64,000 nt of DNA from Streptomyces sp. AA1529 (GTDB lineage: Bacteria; Actinomycetota; Actinomycetes; Streptomycetales; Streptomycetaceae). Below the pieces are notes generated by a model. The model ran no database searches. It was not told where the DNA came from and saw only the letters and a list, made by a program, of their open reading frames with translations. Of the stretch, positions 41,895-51,136 are shown one piece after another (positions within the stretch are counted from its first letter, which is position 1; each line of letters opens with the position of its first letter). The DNA lies in the NCBI RefSeq assembly GCF_000280905.1, contig NZ_ALAP01000075.1, positions 1 through 64,000 of the forward strand, in the 5' to 3' direction. The position numbers and the translations under genes are program-made.

Positions 41895-42024
41895 GTGGAG
41901 CGCCGGCTGTCGCCCGGCGCTCCGGCGGGCCGGTTCACTACGGCGCCACGGTCACCTGGTCCGTGACGCCTGCCGTGACCCGTGCCGACTCCGCCGGGCC
42001 GGCGCCGGTCCGGTCATGCTCGGC

Positions 42025-42924
42025 TCACTTCTCGACCCGGGCCGCGTCGTAGACCTTCGCGGTCAGTCCGGCGGTCTCGTCGGCGGAGGCGGGGCCGCTG
42101 CCGTCGGTGGCGGTCACGATGGCGATGGTGCTGTCGTCCGCCCAGGCGCACACGGTCATGCTGGTGCTGATGACCTTGTACTCCTGGCACTTCATCAGGT
42201 CGCCGTCGAACCCGGAGGGGCTCACCTTCTTCGGCTCGCCCGCGGCCTTCGCCGAACCGCCGGTGGTCTTCTCCAGCTGGCCCAGCAGCCAGTCCACGCC
42301 CTTCTCGGGGTCGTCCAGGGTGCCGTAGGCGCCGCTGAAGTTCAGCCTCTTCTGACCGGCGGTGTACTGCGCACTGATGTGGCCCTCGGGGTCCATCCCG
42401 GGGATGTCCTGCTTCTTGTCCCCGCTGGTGCCGACCTTGACCTGGCCGCCCTTGCCGGTGTCGGGCTCGCCCTTGCGCTGGTACTCGCCTATGGACTGCG
42501 GCGCGTCGAGCTTGTAGGCGCCGCCCCCGATCACCCCGAACATGAACAGGCCGCCGATGATGGCGCCCACGACGACCAGCGCGCCCACCACGATGCCGAT
42601 GGTCTTGCCCTTGCCCCCGCCACCCTGCGGCGGCATCGGCATGCCCGGGTGCGGCTGTCCGGGCATCCCCGGCTGGCCGGGCTGCCCGTAGGGAGCGCCG
42701 CCCTGCGGCTGTCCGGGCTGCCCGTACGGAGCGCCGCCCTGGGGCTGGCCCTGCGGGGGGTAGCCGTAGCCGGGCTGCTGCTGGGGCTGGCCCTGCTGGG
42801 GGTAGCCGTAGCCGGGCTGCTGCTGCGGCGGCTGCTGCGGGTACCCGTAGCCGGGCTGCGGCGGCTGCTGCGGCTGCTGCCCGTAGGGTCCCTGCCCGTA
42901 GGGACCCGGCTGGTTCTGGCTCAT
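42025..42924 (-). CDS. Pro/Gln/Gly-rich single-span membrane protein, paralog B
   Basis: A 299-residue protein from ATG at 42924 with a GGAGGGGAAG leader. Residues 1-105 are a low-complexity Pro/Gln/Gly/Tyr tract, with repeats of QQPGYGYPQQ and GAPYGQPGQP. KGKTIGIVVGAL begins a single membrane helix (about 110-132), and the C-terminal 165 residues form a probable extracytoplasmic domain. Two Cys (MKCQEYKV and VCAWADD) could pair as a disulfide. It is the paralog of the next gene upstream. No domain family is recognised; the layout (disordered cytoplasmic head, one helix, folded outside domain) recurs in Streptomyces genes of unknown role. Confidence 0.8.
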   Translation of the reverse strand: MSQNQPGPYGQGPYGQQPQQPPQPGYGYPQQPPQQQPGYGYPQQGQPQQQPGYGYPPQGQPQGGAPYGQPGQPQGGAPYGQPGQPGMPGQPHPGMPMPPQGGGGKGKTIGIVVGALVVVGAIIGGLFMFGVIGGGAYKLDAPQSIGEYQRKGEPDTGKGGQVKVGTSGDKKQDIPGMDPEGHISAQYTAGQKRLNFSGAYGTLDDPEKGVDWLLGQLEKTTGGSAKAAGEPKKVSPSGFDGDLMKCQEYKVISTSMTVCAWADDSTIAIVTATDGSGPASADETAGLTAKVYDAARVEK

Positions 42925-43088
42925 GGCGGCGCTTCCCCTCCGTGGATGTGCTTGAACGCGCTACGACATCTTGACCGATGCACGACGAGAGCGCCGCACC
43001 GGGCGCCGAATCGGGGCCGCCCGGGAACGCAATCGTGAAGAACGGCCGGCGAATCATCCGGACATGTCACGGAAGGCCCCGGCACACG

Positions 43089-43125
43089 GCGGCGGCGTCC
43101 GGGAACCTCTCCCGGGCGCCGCCGC
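43089..43125 (-). terminator. hairpin downstream of paralog A
   Basis: A 16-bp stem (43089-43104 with 43110-43125, one G-T pair) around ACCTC begins 26 bases beyond the stop of the gene at 43151-44221, so the two paralogs may be separate transcripts. Confidence 0.75.
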
Positions 43126-43150
43126 TCGCTCCCCGCCGCTGCGCGGAGTG

Positions 43151-44221
43151 CTAGGTGATCGGCACGCGGACGTCCTCGCGGACCTTGGCGGTCGTCTCCC
43201 CGGCCTCGGTGACCGAGGTGCCCTGGCCGCTGATCGCGTCGGCCGCCGAGGCGGTCACCACGAAGCCGATGGTGCTGTGGTCGCCCCACATGCAGAACGG
43301 CATGGTGAAGCTGTCGACCCCCGAGGAGCTTCCGGGCGGTGCGCTGTACTTCACCTTCTGGCACTTCATCACCGCGTCGTCGCCCAGGCCGCTGGGCTTG
43401 ACCTGCTGCGGCTCGCCGTCCAGTTCGGCCTTGCCGCCGCCGCTGGTGCCGGGATCCTCCTTGGCCTCCTTGGCGACCATCAGCAGCGCCGCGTCGACGA
43501 CGGCCTCCGGGTTCTCGATGCTGCCGTAGACACCGCCGAAGCTGAGCTTCTTCGCATCGATGCCGGTGCCGCTCTCATAGTTGGCGGAGACCGTCTTGGG
43601 GTCCTTGACGCCGAACTGCTCGAACTTGTCCTTGTCGGAGTCGCTGAACCCGCTCGAGGAGCTGTTCTCCGAGCCGGGCTTCTTGTCGAACTCGCCGGCC
43701 ACCGTCGCCGGGGTGACGAGCTTGTACTTCTTGCCGTCGTCGGCCACCGCGGAGCCGCCGCCCTTGCCGCCGCCGCCCTCGTCGTCGTCCGTGCCGGTGA
43801 ACAGGACGACGCCGCCTATGACGGCCGCCACCAGCACCAGCGCGCCGACCACGATGCCGATCGTCTTGCCCTTGCCGCCGCCGCCCTGCGGCGGCATCGG
43901 CGGCCCGGGCTGGCCGTAGGGAGCCTGCTGGCCGTAGGGGTCGGGCTGCCCGTAGGGCCCCGGCTGGCCGTAGGGGGCGGCCTGGCCGGGCTGCCCCGGG
44001 GCGCCCTGCTGCTGCGGGAAGCCGTAGCCCTGTGGCGGCGGTCCGGGTGGCTGCTGTGGCGGCGGCTGCTGCGGGTAGCCGTAACCGGGCTGCCCGGGGG
44101 CGCCGCCGTACGGGCCGGGGCCGCCCTGCTGCGGCGGCTGCCCGTAGGGACCCGGCTGCTGGTCGTACGGCCCGGGCTGCCCTGGCTGTTGGCCGTAGGG
44201 GCCGGGTTGCTGGTTGCTCAT
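43151..44221 (-). CDS. Pro/Gln/Gly-rich single-span membrane protein, paralog A
   Basis: A 356-residue protein from ATG at 44221 with GGAGGGGAAG upstream. It has the same layout as its neighbour: a Pro/Gln/Gly/Tyr-rich head (about 1-118, repeats of PYGQPGPYGQP), KGKTIGIVVGAL leading into one helix, an acidic-Gly linker (DDDEGGGGKGGG), and an outer domain of about 200 residues. This domain is longer than in paralog B, with a Ser/Asp-rich insert, but keeps the two-Cys pattern (MKCQKVKYS and FCMWGDHS) and the closing TTAKVREDVRVP. The two leader regions share 21 identical bases, so the duplication included the start region. Function unknown. Confidence 0.8.
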   Translation of the reverse strand: MSNQQPGPYGQQPGQPGPYDQQPGPYGQPPQQGGPGPYGGAPGQPGYGYPQQPPPQQPPGPPPQGYGFPQQQGAPGQPGQAAPYGQPGPYGQPDPYGQQAPYGQPGPPMPPQGGGGKGKTIGIVVGALVLVAAVIGGVVLFTGTDDDEGGGGKGGGSAVADDGKKYKLVTPATVAGEFDKKPGSENSSSSGFSDSDKDKFEQFGVKDPKTVSANYESGTGIDAKKLSFGGVYGSIENPEAVVDAALLMVAKEAKEDPGTSGGGKAELDGEPQQVKPSGLGDDAVMKCQKVKYSAPPGSSSGVDSFTMPFCMWGDHSTIGFVVTASAADAISGQGTSVTEAGETTAKVREDVRVPIT

Positions 44222-44340
44222 GAGCGGCGCTTCCCCTCCGTGGACAAGTAGTCGAATGCGCTCCGCACATAGTGACGGATGCCGCCAGGGCGTGCGTCAC
44301 CGGTCCGCGAACCGGTTCGAGAGCGGGGCCCGCACGCCCG

Positions 44341-44346
44341 TACACT
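44341..44346 (+). promoter_or_regulatory. -10 element (TACACT) of valS, probable leaderless start
   Basis: TACACT lies seven bases before the GTG of valS with no Shine-Dalgarno in between. TTCGAG at 44317-44322 is a weak -35 candidate with an 18-base spacer. Confidence 0.5.
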
Positions 44347-44353
44347 GGCGGTC

Positions 44354-46987
44354 GTGACCGACAACACTCAGCAGAGCCCGCCAGCCGACGGGCCGAACAG
44401 CGCCGCCCCCGCAGATCTGCCGACCCAGTACGCGCCGGCCGAGGTGGAGGGGAAGCTGTACGAGCGCTGGGTGGAGCGGGGCTACTTCGAGGCCGACGCC
44501 AAGAGCGGCAAGCCGCCCTACACGATCGTCATCCCGCCCCCGAACGTCACCGGGTCCCTGCACCTGGGACACGCCTTCCAGCACACCCTCATGGACGCGC
44601 TCACCCGCCGCAAGCGGATGCAGGGCTACGAGGCGCTGTGGCTGCCCGGTATGGACCACGCGGGCATCGCCACCCAGAACAAGGTCGAGCAGCAGCTCGG
44701 CGAGGAGGGCAAGTCCCGCCAGGACCTCGGCCGGGAGGCGTTCGTCGAGCGCGTGTGGCGGTGGAAGGAGGAGTACGGCGGCCGGATCCTCGGCCAGATG
44801 CGGCGCCTCGGCGACGGCGTCGACTGGTCCCGCGAGCGCTTCACCATGGACGAGGGCCTCTCGCGCGCCGTGCAGACCGTCTTCAAGAAGATGTACGACG
44901 ACGGGCTGATCTACCGTGCCGAGCGGATCATCAACTGGTGCCCGCGCTGCCTGACGGCCATCTCCGACATCGAGGTGGAGTACCAGGAGGACGACGGGGA
45001 GCTGGTCCAGCTCCGGTACGGCGAGGGCGAGGAGACCGTCGTCGTCGCCACCACCCGAGCCGAGACGATGCTCGGCGACACCGCGATCGCCGTCCACCCC
45101 GACGACGAGCGCTACCAGCACCTGATCGGCAAGCAGATCAAGCTGCCGCTGACCGACCGGACCATCCCCGTCGTCGCGGACAGCCACGTCGACCCGGAGT
45201 TCGGCACCGGGCAGGTCAAGGTGACCCCGGCGCACGACCCGAACGACTTCGAGATCGGCCGCCGGCACGGGCTGCCGATGCTCACGGTGCTGGACGAGCG
45301 CGGTGTCATCACCGCGCACGGCCCCTTCCAGGGCCTGGACCGCTTCGAGGCGCGCTCGGCGATCGTGGCCGCGCTGCGCGAGCAGGGCCGGGTGCTGGAG
45401 GAGAAGCGCCCCTACGTGCACAGCGTCGGGCACTGCTCCCGCTGCAAGACGACGATCGAGCCGCGGCTGTCCATGCAGTGGTGGGTCAAGGTCGCCCCGC
45501 TCGCACAGGCCGCCGGCGACGCCGTCCGCGACGGCCGGGTGCGGATCCACCCGGCCGACATGTCCTCCCGGTACTTCGACTGGGTCGACAACATGCACGA
45601 CTGGACGATTTCGCGCCAGCTGTGGTGGGGGCACCGCATCCCGGTCTGGTACGGCCCCGACGGCGAGGTCGTCTGTGTCGGCCCGGACGAGGAGCCGCCC
45701 GCCGGCGAGGGCTGGCACCAGGACCCGGACGTGCTGGACACCTGGTTCTCCTCCGGGCTGTGGCCGTTCTCCACGCTCGGCTGGCCGGACCGGACGCCCG
45801 ACCTGGAGACGTTCTACGCCACCGACGTCCTGGTGACCGGGTACGACATCATCTTCTTCTGGGTGGCCCGGATGATGATGTTCGGCACGTATGTGATGGA
45901 GGAGCCGCCCTTCCACACCATCGCGCTGACCGGCCTCGTCCGCGACGAGCACGGCAAGAAGATGTCGAAGTCCTTCGGCAACGTCGTCGACCCGCTCGAC
46001 TGGATGGACGCCTACGGCTCCGACGCGCTGCGCTTCACCCTCGCCTCGGGTGCCAACCCCGGCACGGACGTGCCGATCGGCGAGGACTGGGTCAAGGCGT
46101 CCCGCAACTTCGCCAACAAGATCTGGAACGCCACCCGCTTCGCGCTGATGAACGGGGCCACCGTCGAGGGGCCGCTGCCGCAGACCGGTGAGCTGGCGGC
46201 CACCGACCGCTGGATCCTCTCCCGGCTGAACGAGGTGCTGGCCGAGGTCGACGGCTACTACGACGACTACCAGTTCGCCAAGCTCTCCGACGCGCTGCGG
46301 CACTTCGCCTGGGACGAGGTCTTCGACTGGTACGTCGAGCTGTCCAAGACCACCTTCGCCAAGGGCGGCAGGCCCGCCGAGGTCTCGCGCCGGGTGCTGG
46401 GCGAGGTGCTGGACGTGACCCTGCGGCTGCTGCACCCCGTCGTCCCGTTCGTCACCGAGACCCTGTGGACGACGCTGACGGGCGGCGAGTCCGTGGTCGT
46501 CGCGCCCTGGCCGCAGGACTCGGGGTTCCGCGATGCGGAGGCGGAGCGGGAGATCGCCACCGTCCAGCAGGCGGTGACCGAGGTCCGCCGCTTCCGCGCC
46601 GACCAGGGCCTCCAACCGGGCCAGAAGGTGCCTGCCGACCTGGCGGCGGAGGGCACCCCGCTGGTGGCCCACGAGGACGCCATCCGCCAGCTCCTGCGGC
46701 TCCAGCCCGCGGGGGAGGGGTTCCAGGCCACGGCCTCGCTGCCGGTCGCGGGCGCGACGGTCAGCCTCGACCTCTCCGGCGCGATCGATGTGGCGGCCGA
46801 ACGCAAGCGGCTGGCCAAGGACCTGGCAGCCGCCGAGAAGGAGCTGGCGCAGACCGGCGCGAAACTCGGCAACGAGGCGTTCCTGGCCAAGGCGCCGGAC
46901 CAGGTGGTGGAGAAGATCCGGGGCCGCAGGGCCGCCGCCGAGGCCGACATCGACCGGCTGCGGCAGCAGCTGGACCGGCTCGGCTGA
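44354..46987 (+). CDS. valS: valyl-tRNA synthetase
   Basis: An 877-residue class I synthetase from GTG (MTDNTQQSPPADG). The HIGH motif is HLGH (70-73 in GSLHLGHAF) and the KMSKS loop is KMSKS at about 536-540. The CP1 editing domain carries TTRAETMLGD and GTGQVKVTPAHDPNDFEIG. WWGHRIPVWY marks the catalytic core, and the C-terminal coiled coil begins near DVAAERKRLAKDL. It charges tRNA-Val and edits Thr-tRNA-Val. The mRNA appears to be leaderless. It is followed by a terminator and folC. Confidence 0.98.
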   Translation: MTDNTQQSPPADGPNSAAPADLPTQYAPAEVEGKLYERWVERGYFEADAKSGKPPYTIVIPPPNVTGSLHLGHAFQHTLMDALTRRKRMQGYEALWLPGMDHAGIATQNKVEQQLGEEGKSRQDLGREAFVERVWRWKEEYGGRILGQMRRLGDGVDWSRERFTMDEGLSRAVQTVFKKMYDDGLIYRAERIINWCPRCLTAISDIEVEYQEDDGELVQLRYGEGEETVVVATTRAETMLGDTAIAVHPDDERYQHLIGKQIKLPLTDRTIPVVADSHVDPEFGTGQVKVTPAHDPNDFEIGRRHGLPMLTVLDERGVITAHGPFQGLDRFEARSAIVAALREQGRVLEEKRPYVHSVGHCSRCKTTIEPRLSMQWWVKVAPLAQAAGDAVRDGRVRIHPADMSSRYFDWVDNMHDWTISRQLWWGHRIPVWYGPDGEVVCVGPDEEPPAGEGWHQDPDVLDTWFSSGLWPFSTLGWPDRTPDLETFYATDVLVTGYDIIFFWVARMMMFGTYVMEEPPFHTIALTGLVRDEHGKKMSKSFGNVVDPLDWMDAYGSDALRFTLASGANPGTDVPIGEDWVKASRNFANKIWNATRFALMNGATVEGPLPQTGELAATDRWILSRLNEVLAEVDGYYDDYQFAKLSDALRHFAWDEVFDWYVELSKTTFAKGGRPAEVSRRVLGEVLDVTLRLLHPVVPFVTETLWTTLTGGESVVVAPWPQDSGFRDAEAEREIATVQQAVTEVRRFRADQGLQPGQKVPADLAAEGTPLVAHEDAIRQLLRLQPAGEGFQATASLPVAGATVSLDLSGAIDVAAERKRLAKDLAAAEKELAQTGAKLGNEAFLAKAPDQVVEKIRGRRAAAEADIDRLRQQLDRLG

Positions 46988-47017
46988 CCGGCCGCACGGC
47001 AGGCACGTCCGCGTGAC

Positions 47018-47058
47018 CGGCGGTGTGGGACCGGCCCCGGGCCGGTCCCACACCGCCG
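47018..47058 (+). terminator. 18-bp stem terminator after valS
   Basis: CGGCGGTGTGGGACCGGC (47018-47035) pairs perfectly with 47041-47058 around CCCGG, 31 bases beyond the valS stop. Confidence 0.88.
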
Positions 47059-47252
47059 TGCGTGCGTCGGAGCGTCCGTGCCGCCTTCGTTCCCGCACCG
47101 TCCGGCCGGGCCGCTCCGGCCGAGGGCGGGCAGGGCCAGGGCGTCGGGCCCGGCGGCGGCGCAATATGCCCGTATGGCACATTGCGCCACCTGGCGGGGG
47201 GCGGTCGTCCGGTCTGTCCGAACGCACCCCCGTCCGCCGCCGGACCCTTACG

Positions 47253-47258
47253 TAGACT
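47253..47258 (+). promoter_or_regulatory. -10 element (TAGACT) of folC, probable leaderless start
   Basis: TAGACT lies six bases before the GTG at 47265, and no Shine-Dalgarno is present. Confidence 0.55.
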
Positions 47259-47264
47259 GGTCGC

Positions 47265-48824
47265 GTGAGCGACGAGCCCCAGCCCGACGAGCCCCGGCCG
47301 CACGAACCCGAGCCCCACGAGTCCGAGCCGCACGAGCCGCGGCCCTCCTCCTTCGAGGAGATCGTCGGGGAAGAGACCGACCGCGATCCCGATCTGGCGG
47401 TGATCGAGGCGGGCAGCCGCACCCTGCGGGCCCAGGCCGGTCCCCCGCAGTCGGAGCCGGTGCCCGCCCGGCCCGAGGACCCCGAGGTGGACCGGGCCCT
47501 GCGGGCGGTGGAGGAGGAGCTGGCCACCCGCTGGGGCGAGACCAAGCTGGACCCCTCGGTGCAGCGCATCGCCGCGCTGGTCGACGTGCTGGGCGAGCCG
47601 CAGCGCTCCTACCCCTCCATCCACATCACCGGCACCAACGGCAAGACCACCACGGCGCGCATGATCGAGGCCCTGCTGGGCACCTTCGAGCTGCGGACGG
47701 GGCGCTACAGCTCCCCGCACGTGCAGTCGGTCACCGAGCGCATCAGCGTCGACGGCGCGCCGCTCTCGGCCGAGCGCTTCATCGAGACGTACGAGGACGT
47801 CAAGCCGTACGTCGAGATGGTGGACGCGCAGCAGGACTACCGGCTCTCCTTCTTCGAGGTCCTCACCGCGATGGCCTACGCCGCGTTCGCCGACGCGCCG
47901 GTCGACGTGGCCGTCGTCGAGGTCGGCATGGGCGGCACCTGGGACGCGACCAACGTCATCGACGCGGGTGTCGCCGTCATCACCCCCATCTCCCTCGACC
48001 ACACCGACCGGCTCGGCGACACGCCCGAGCGGATAGCGCAGGAGAAGTCCGGGATCGTCAAGCCGGACGCCACCGTGGTGCTCGCCCAGCAGCCGGTGGA
48101 GGCGGCCTCCGTCGTGCTGAAGAAGGCCGTGGAGGTGGACGCCACCGTCGCCCGCGAGGGCATGGAGTTCGGCGTGGTCTCCCGGCAGCTCGCCGTCGGC
48201 GGCCAGCAGCTCACGCTGCGCGGCCTGGGCGGGGAGTACCCGGACATCTTCCTCCCGCTGCACGGCGCGCACATGGCGCACAACGCGTGCGTGGCGCTGG
48301 CCGCCGTGGAGGCGTTCTTCGGCATCGGCCAGCAGCAGGCCCGCACCCTCGACATCGATGTGGTCCGCGAGGCGTTCGCCGCGGTCTCCTCGCCCGGCCG
48401 GCTGGAGCTGGTGCGCAACAGCCCCCCGGTGCTGCTGGACGCGGCGCACAATCCGGGCGGCGCCCTGGCCACGGCCGAGGCCGTCAGCGAGGCGTTCGAC
48501 TTCAGCCGGCTCGTCGGCGTCGTGGCCCCCAGCGCCGACAAGGACGTGCGCGGACTGCTGGAGGCGTTCGAACCGATCTTCGCGGAGATCGTCGTCACCC
48601 GGAACTCCAGCCACCGCTCGATGGACGTGGACGAACTCGCCGCGCTCGCCGTGGAGGTCTTCGGCGACGAGCGGGTCCAGGTGGAGCCGCGGCTGGACGC
48701 GGCGCTGGAGGAGGCGGTCACCCTCGCCGAGGAGGAGGGCGAGTACGCCGGGGCCGGGGTGCTGGTCACCGGCTCGGTCATCACGGTCGGCGAGGCCCGG
48801 CTGCTGCTCGGCGGGGGGCGCTGA
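47265..48824 (+). CDS. folC: folylpolyglutamate synthase / dihydrofolate synthase
   Basis: A 519-residue protein from GTG. The first 40 residues are an acidic His/Pro/Glu tract (PHEPEPHESEPHEP) not seen in most FolC, followed by the Mur-ligase fold. The P-loop GTNGKTTTA is at about 122-130, the carbamoyl-Lys region near VVEVGMGGTWDATN, and the C-terminal domain has LLDAAHNPGG. It adds glutamates to folates. DUF4233 starts at the next base after its TGA, so the two are translationally linked. The mRNA looks leaderless. Confidence 0.95.
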   Translation: MSDEPQPDEPRPHEPEPHESEPHEPRPSSFEEIVGEETDRDPDLAVIEAGSRTLRAQAGPPQSEPVPARPEDPEVDRALRAVEEELATRWGETKLDPSVQRIAALVDVLGEPQRSYPSIHITGTNGKTTTARMIEALLGTFELRTGRYSSPHVQSVTERISVDGAPLSAERFIETYEDVKPYVEMVDAQQDYRLSFFEVLTAMAYAAFADAPVDVAVVEVGMGGTWDATNVIDAGVAVITPISLDHTDRLGDTPERIAQEKSGIVKPDATVVLAQQPVEAASVVLKKAVEVDATVAREGMEFGVVSRQLAVGGQQLTLRGLGGEYPDIFLPLHGAHMAHNACVALAAVEAFFGIGQQQARTLDIDVVREAFAAVSSPGRLELVRNSPPVLLDAAHNPGGALATAEAVSEAFDFSRLVGVVAPSADKDVRGLLEAFEPIFAEIVVTRNSSHRSMDVDELAALAVEVFGDERVQVEPRLDAALEEAVTLAEEEGEYAGAGVLVTGSVITVGEARLLLGGGR

Positions 48825-49187
48825 ATGCGAACGCTGTGCGCCTCCACGCTGATCGGCGAGTTCTTCGTCATCGGTTTCGCCGGATTGGTCGCGATGCAGA
48901 CGAGTGACCTTTCGGCGGCCACCGTCTGGACGGTCAGCGGGATCGCCATGGTGCTGTGCCTGCTGCTGTGCGGCGTCCTCACCCGTCCGGGTGGCGTCCA
49001 CCTCGGCTGGGTGCTCCAGGTCGCCCTGGTGGCCAGCGGGTTCGTGGTCCCCACGATGTTCTTCCTGGGTGCCTGTTTCGCCGGACTCTGGTGGGCTTCG
49101 GTGCACTTCGGCCGGAAGGTCGACGAGGCGAAGGCGCGCTTCGCGGCCGCGGCCGCGGCGACGGACGGTACCGAGCCCGCCGGCTGA
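48825..49187 (+). CDS. DUF4233 membrane protein
   Basis: A 120-residue protein whose ATG directly follows the folC stop. Three to four hydrophobic helices cover most of it (IGEFFVIGFAGLVAMQ, IAMVLCLLLCGVL, WVLQVALVASGFVVPTMFFLGACF), ending in a charged Ala-rich tail. This small gene sits between folC and ndk in actinobacteria, including mycobacteria. Its function is unknown. Confidence 0.9.
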   Translation: MRTLCASTLIGEFFVIGFAGLVAMQTSDLSAATVWTVSGIAMVLCLLLCGVLTRPGGVHLGWVLQVALVASGFVVPTMFFLGACFAGLWWASVHFGRKVDEAKARFAAAAAATDGTEPAG

Positions 49188-49192
49188 GGCGC

Positions 49193-49225
49193 GGGTGGCA
49201 CCCGCCGAGGCGGCGGGTGCCACCC
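49193..49225 (+). terminator. 15-bp stem hairpin between DUF4233 and ndk
   Basis: GGGTGGCACCCGCCG pairs perfectly with CGGCGGGTGCCACCC around AGG. It starts five bases after the DUF4233 stop and would separate ndk expression. Confidence 0.85.
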
Positions 49226-49317
49226 GGGCGGCGGAAAAGTGCTCCCCGGCGTCGGAGCGGCCGCGGGCCGCAGGTAGCCTCTGCTCACCGTACGACCGCA
49301 GCCAAGGAGCCGCACGC

Positions 49318-49731
49318 ATGACCCAGCGCACCCTCGTCATCCTCAAGCCCGATGCCGTCGCACGCGGTCTGGTGGGCGAGATCATCGGCCGTATCGAGCG
49401 CAAGGCGGGGTGGACGATCGCGGCCATGGAGCTGCGTACGCTGGAGCGGGCCGCGCTGGAGCAGCACTACGCCGAGCACGAGGGCCGCCCGTTCTACCAG
49501 CCGCTGATGGAGTTCATGGCCTCCGGCCCGTCCGTCGTCGCCGTCGTCGAGGGCGAACGGGTGATCGAGGGAGTGCGGGCGCTGGCCGGGCCGACGGACC
49601 CGATCGCCGCCCCCGCCGGGTCGGTGCGCGGAGATTTCGGCACCATTGTGCGGGAGAATCTCATCCACGCCTCGGACTCGGAGGAGTCGGCCGCGCGGGA
49701 GATGAAGATCTTCTTCCCCCGATTCTCCTGA
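49318..49731 (+). CDS. ndk: nucleoside diphosphate kinase
   Basis: A 137-residue protein from ATG with AAGGAG upstream. The phosphorylated histidine is His117 in NLIHASDS, and the nucleotide-binding LKPDAVARG and PTDP motifs are intact. It keeps nucleoside triphosphate pools balanced by transferring phosphate from ATP. Length matches the family. Confidence 0.97.
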   Translation: MTQRTLVILKPDAVARGLVGEIIGRIERKAGWTIAAMELRTLERAALEQHYAEHEGRPFYQPLMEFMASGPSVVAVVEGERVIEGVRALAGPTDPIAAPAGSVRGDFGTIVRENLIHASDSEESAAREMKIFFPRFS

Positions 49732-49989
49732 GCCGGGCCTCGCCCGCCGCCGAATCGACCGCCTGAGGCGGAATGGACCGGGGCTCGGCTCCGACACGAC
49801 GTCACCATTACGGTGGCCGTTCGGACTTCCGCCGACAATGGCGGAGGAACCGTCTCCACGTGTTCGAGCAACCGCGTCTACGATGGAAGCCTCGCGTTTC
49901 GAGCATGCCGGCGAGGTACTCCACATCCTTCCGTAGCCGCACACCACATCGCCCCACTTGGAAGGCCAGACGCATCCATGGGAACCAAT

Positions 49990-51009
49990 ATGTCGTTCAT
50001 CGGCCGTGATATGGCTGTCGACCTCGGGACCGCCAACACGCTGGTGTACGTCAGGGGTCGCGGGATCGTCCTCAACGAGCCGTCCGTCGTCGCGATCAAC
50101 ACCAACACCGGCGGAATCCTCGCGGTCGGCGCCGAGGCGAAGAAGATGATCGGCCGCACCCCTGGCAACATCGTGGCCGTCAGGCCGCTGAAGGACGGCG
50201 TGATCGCCGACTTCGAGATCACCGAGCGGATGCTCCGCTACTTCATTCTGAAGATCCACAAGCGGCGCTATCTCGCCCGGCCCCGCGTGGTGGTGTGCGT
50301 GCCCTCCGGTATCACCGGAGTCGAGCGCCGCGCCGTCATCGAGGCGTCCACCCAGGCGGGTGCCCGCCAGGTGCACATCATCGAGGAGCCGATGGCCGCG
50401 GCGATCGGCTCCGGGCTGCCCGTCCACGAGGCGACCGGCAACATGGTGGTGGACATCGGCGGCGGCACCACCGAGGTCGCCGTGATCTCGCTCGGCGGCA
50501 TCGTCACCGCGCAGTCCATCCGGGTGGCGGGTGACGAGCTCGACAACGCGATCATCCAGCACATCAAGAAGGAGTACAGTCTCCTCCTCGGCGAACGCAC
50601 CGCCGAGAGCATCAAGATCACCATCGGCTCGGCGCACGACCTCGACAAGGACGAGCACACCGAGATCCGCGGCCGCGACCTGGTCAGCGGGCTCCCCAAG
50701 ACCGTGGTGATCTCCGCGGCCGAGGTCCGCAGGGCCATCGAGGAGCCGGTCAACGCGATCGTCGACGCGGTCAAGACGACCCTCGACAAGTGCCCGCCGG
50801 AGCTGTCCGGCGACGTGATGGACCGCGGCATCGTGCTCACCGGCGGTGGCGCGCTGCTGCGCGGTCTGGACGAGCGGCTCCGCCGGGAGACGGGGATGCC
50901 CATCCACATCGCCGAGGACCCGCTGGACTCGGTCGCGCTCGGCTCCGGCAAGTGCGTCGAGGAGTTCGAGGCCCTCCAGCAGGTGCTCGACGCGCAGCCG
51001 CGCCGCTGA
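49990..51009 (+). CDS. mreB: rod-shape-determining protein MreB
   Basis: A 339-residue actin-like protein. ATG at 49990 gives MSFIGRDMAVDLGTANTLVY; an in-frame ATG at 49978 would add four residues. Phosphate-binding loops DLGTANTLVYV, VDIGGGTTEVAV and LTGGGALLRGLDE are present. In Streptomyces MreB acts in spore-wall assembly rather than vegetative elongation. It heads the mreB-mreC-mreD-pbp2-rodA cluster. A small CCCCGCC/GGCGGGG hairpin (51091-51106) follows in the gap before mreC. Confidence 0.97.
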   Translation: MSFIGRDMAVDLGTANTLVYVRGRGIVLNEPSVVAINTNTGGILAVGAEAKKMIGRTPGNIVAVRPLKDGVIADFEITERMLRYFILKIHKRRYLARPRVVVCVPSGITGVERRAVIEASTQAGARQVHIIEEPMAAAIGSGLPVHEATGNMVVDIGGGTTEVAVISLGGIVTAQSIRVAGDELDNAIIQHIKKEYSLLLGERTAESIKITIGSAHDLDKDEHTEIRGRDLVSGLPKTVVISAAEVRRAIEEPVNAIVDAVKTTLDKCPPELSGDVMDRGIVLTGGGALLRGLDERLRRETGMPIHIAEDPLDSVALGSGKCVEEFEALQQVLDAQPRR

Positions 51010-51136
51010 GCCCCGAGCGCGCGCCGGTGCGCACCAACTGACCGTTCACGCGGCGGGTCGTTCGAACGCAGTGGCGGCCCCCGCCATGCACCCCGCCCAG
51101 GCGGGGCTGCCCCACAGAAAGGCACGGCCGCCGCAC

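Larger units (their letters stand above)
42926..44244 (-). repeat. duplicated leader of the two paralogs
   Basis: Bases 42926-42946 and 44224-44244 (just upstream of the two start codons, core GGAGGGGAAGCG on the coding strand) are identical over 21 bases. Only those two segments are meant; the range spans the region between them. Confidence 0.8.

Noticed and set aside
44297..47569. Long minus-strand open frame opposite valS
   Set aside because: valS on the plus strand carries all catalytic motifs; the opposite product has none.
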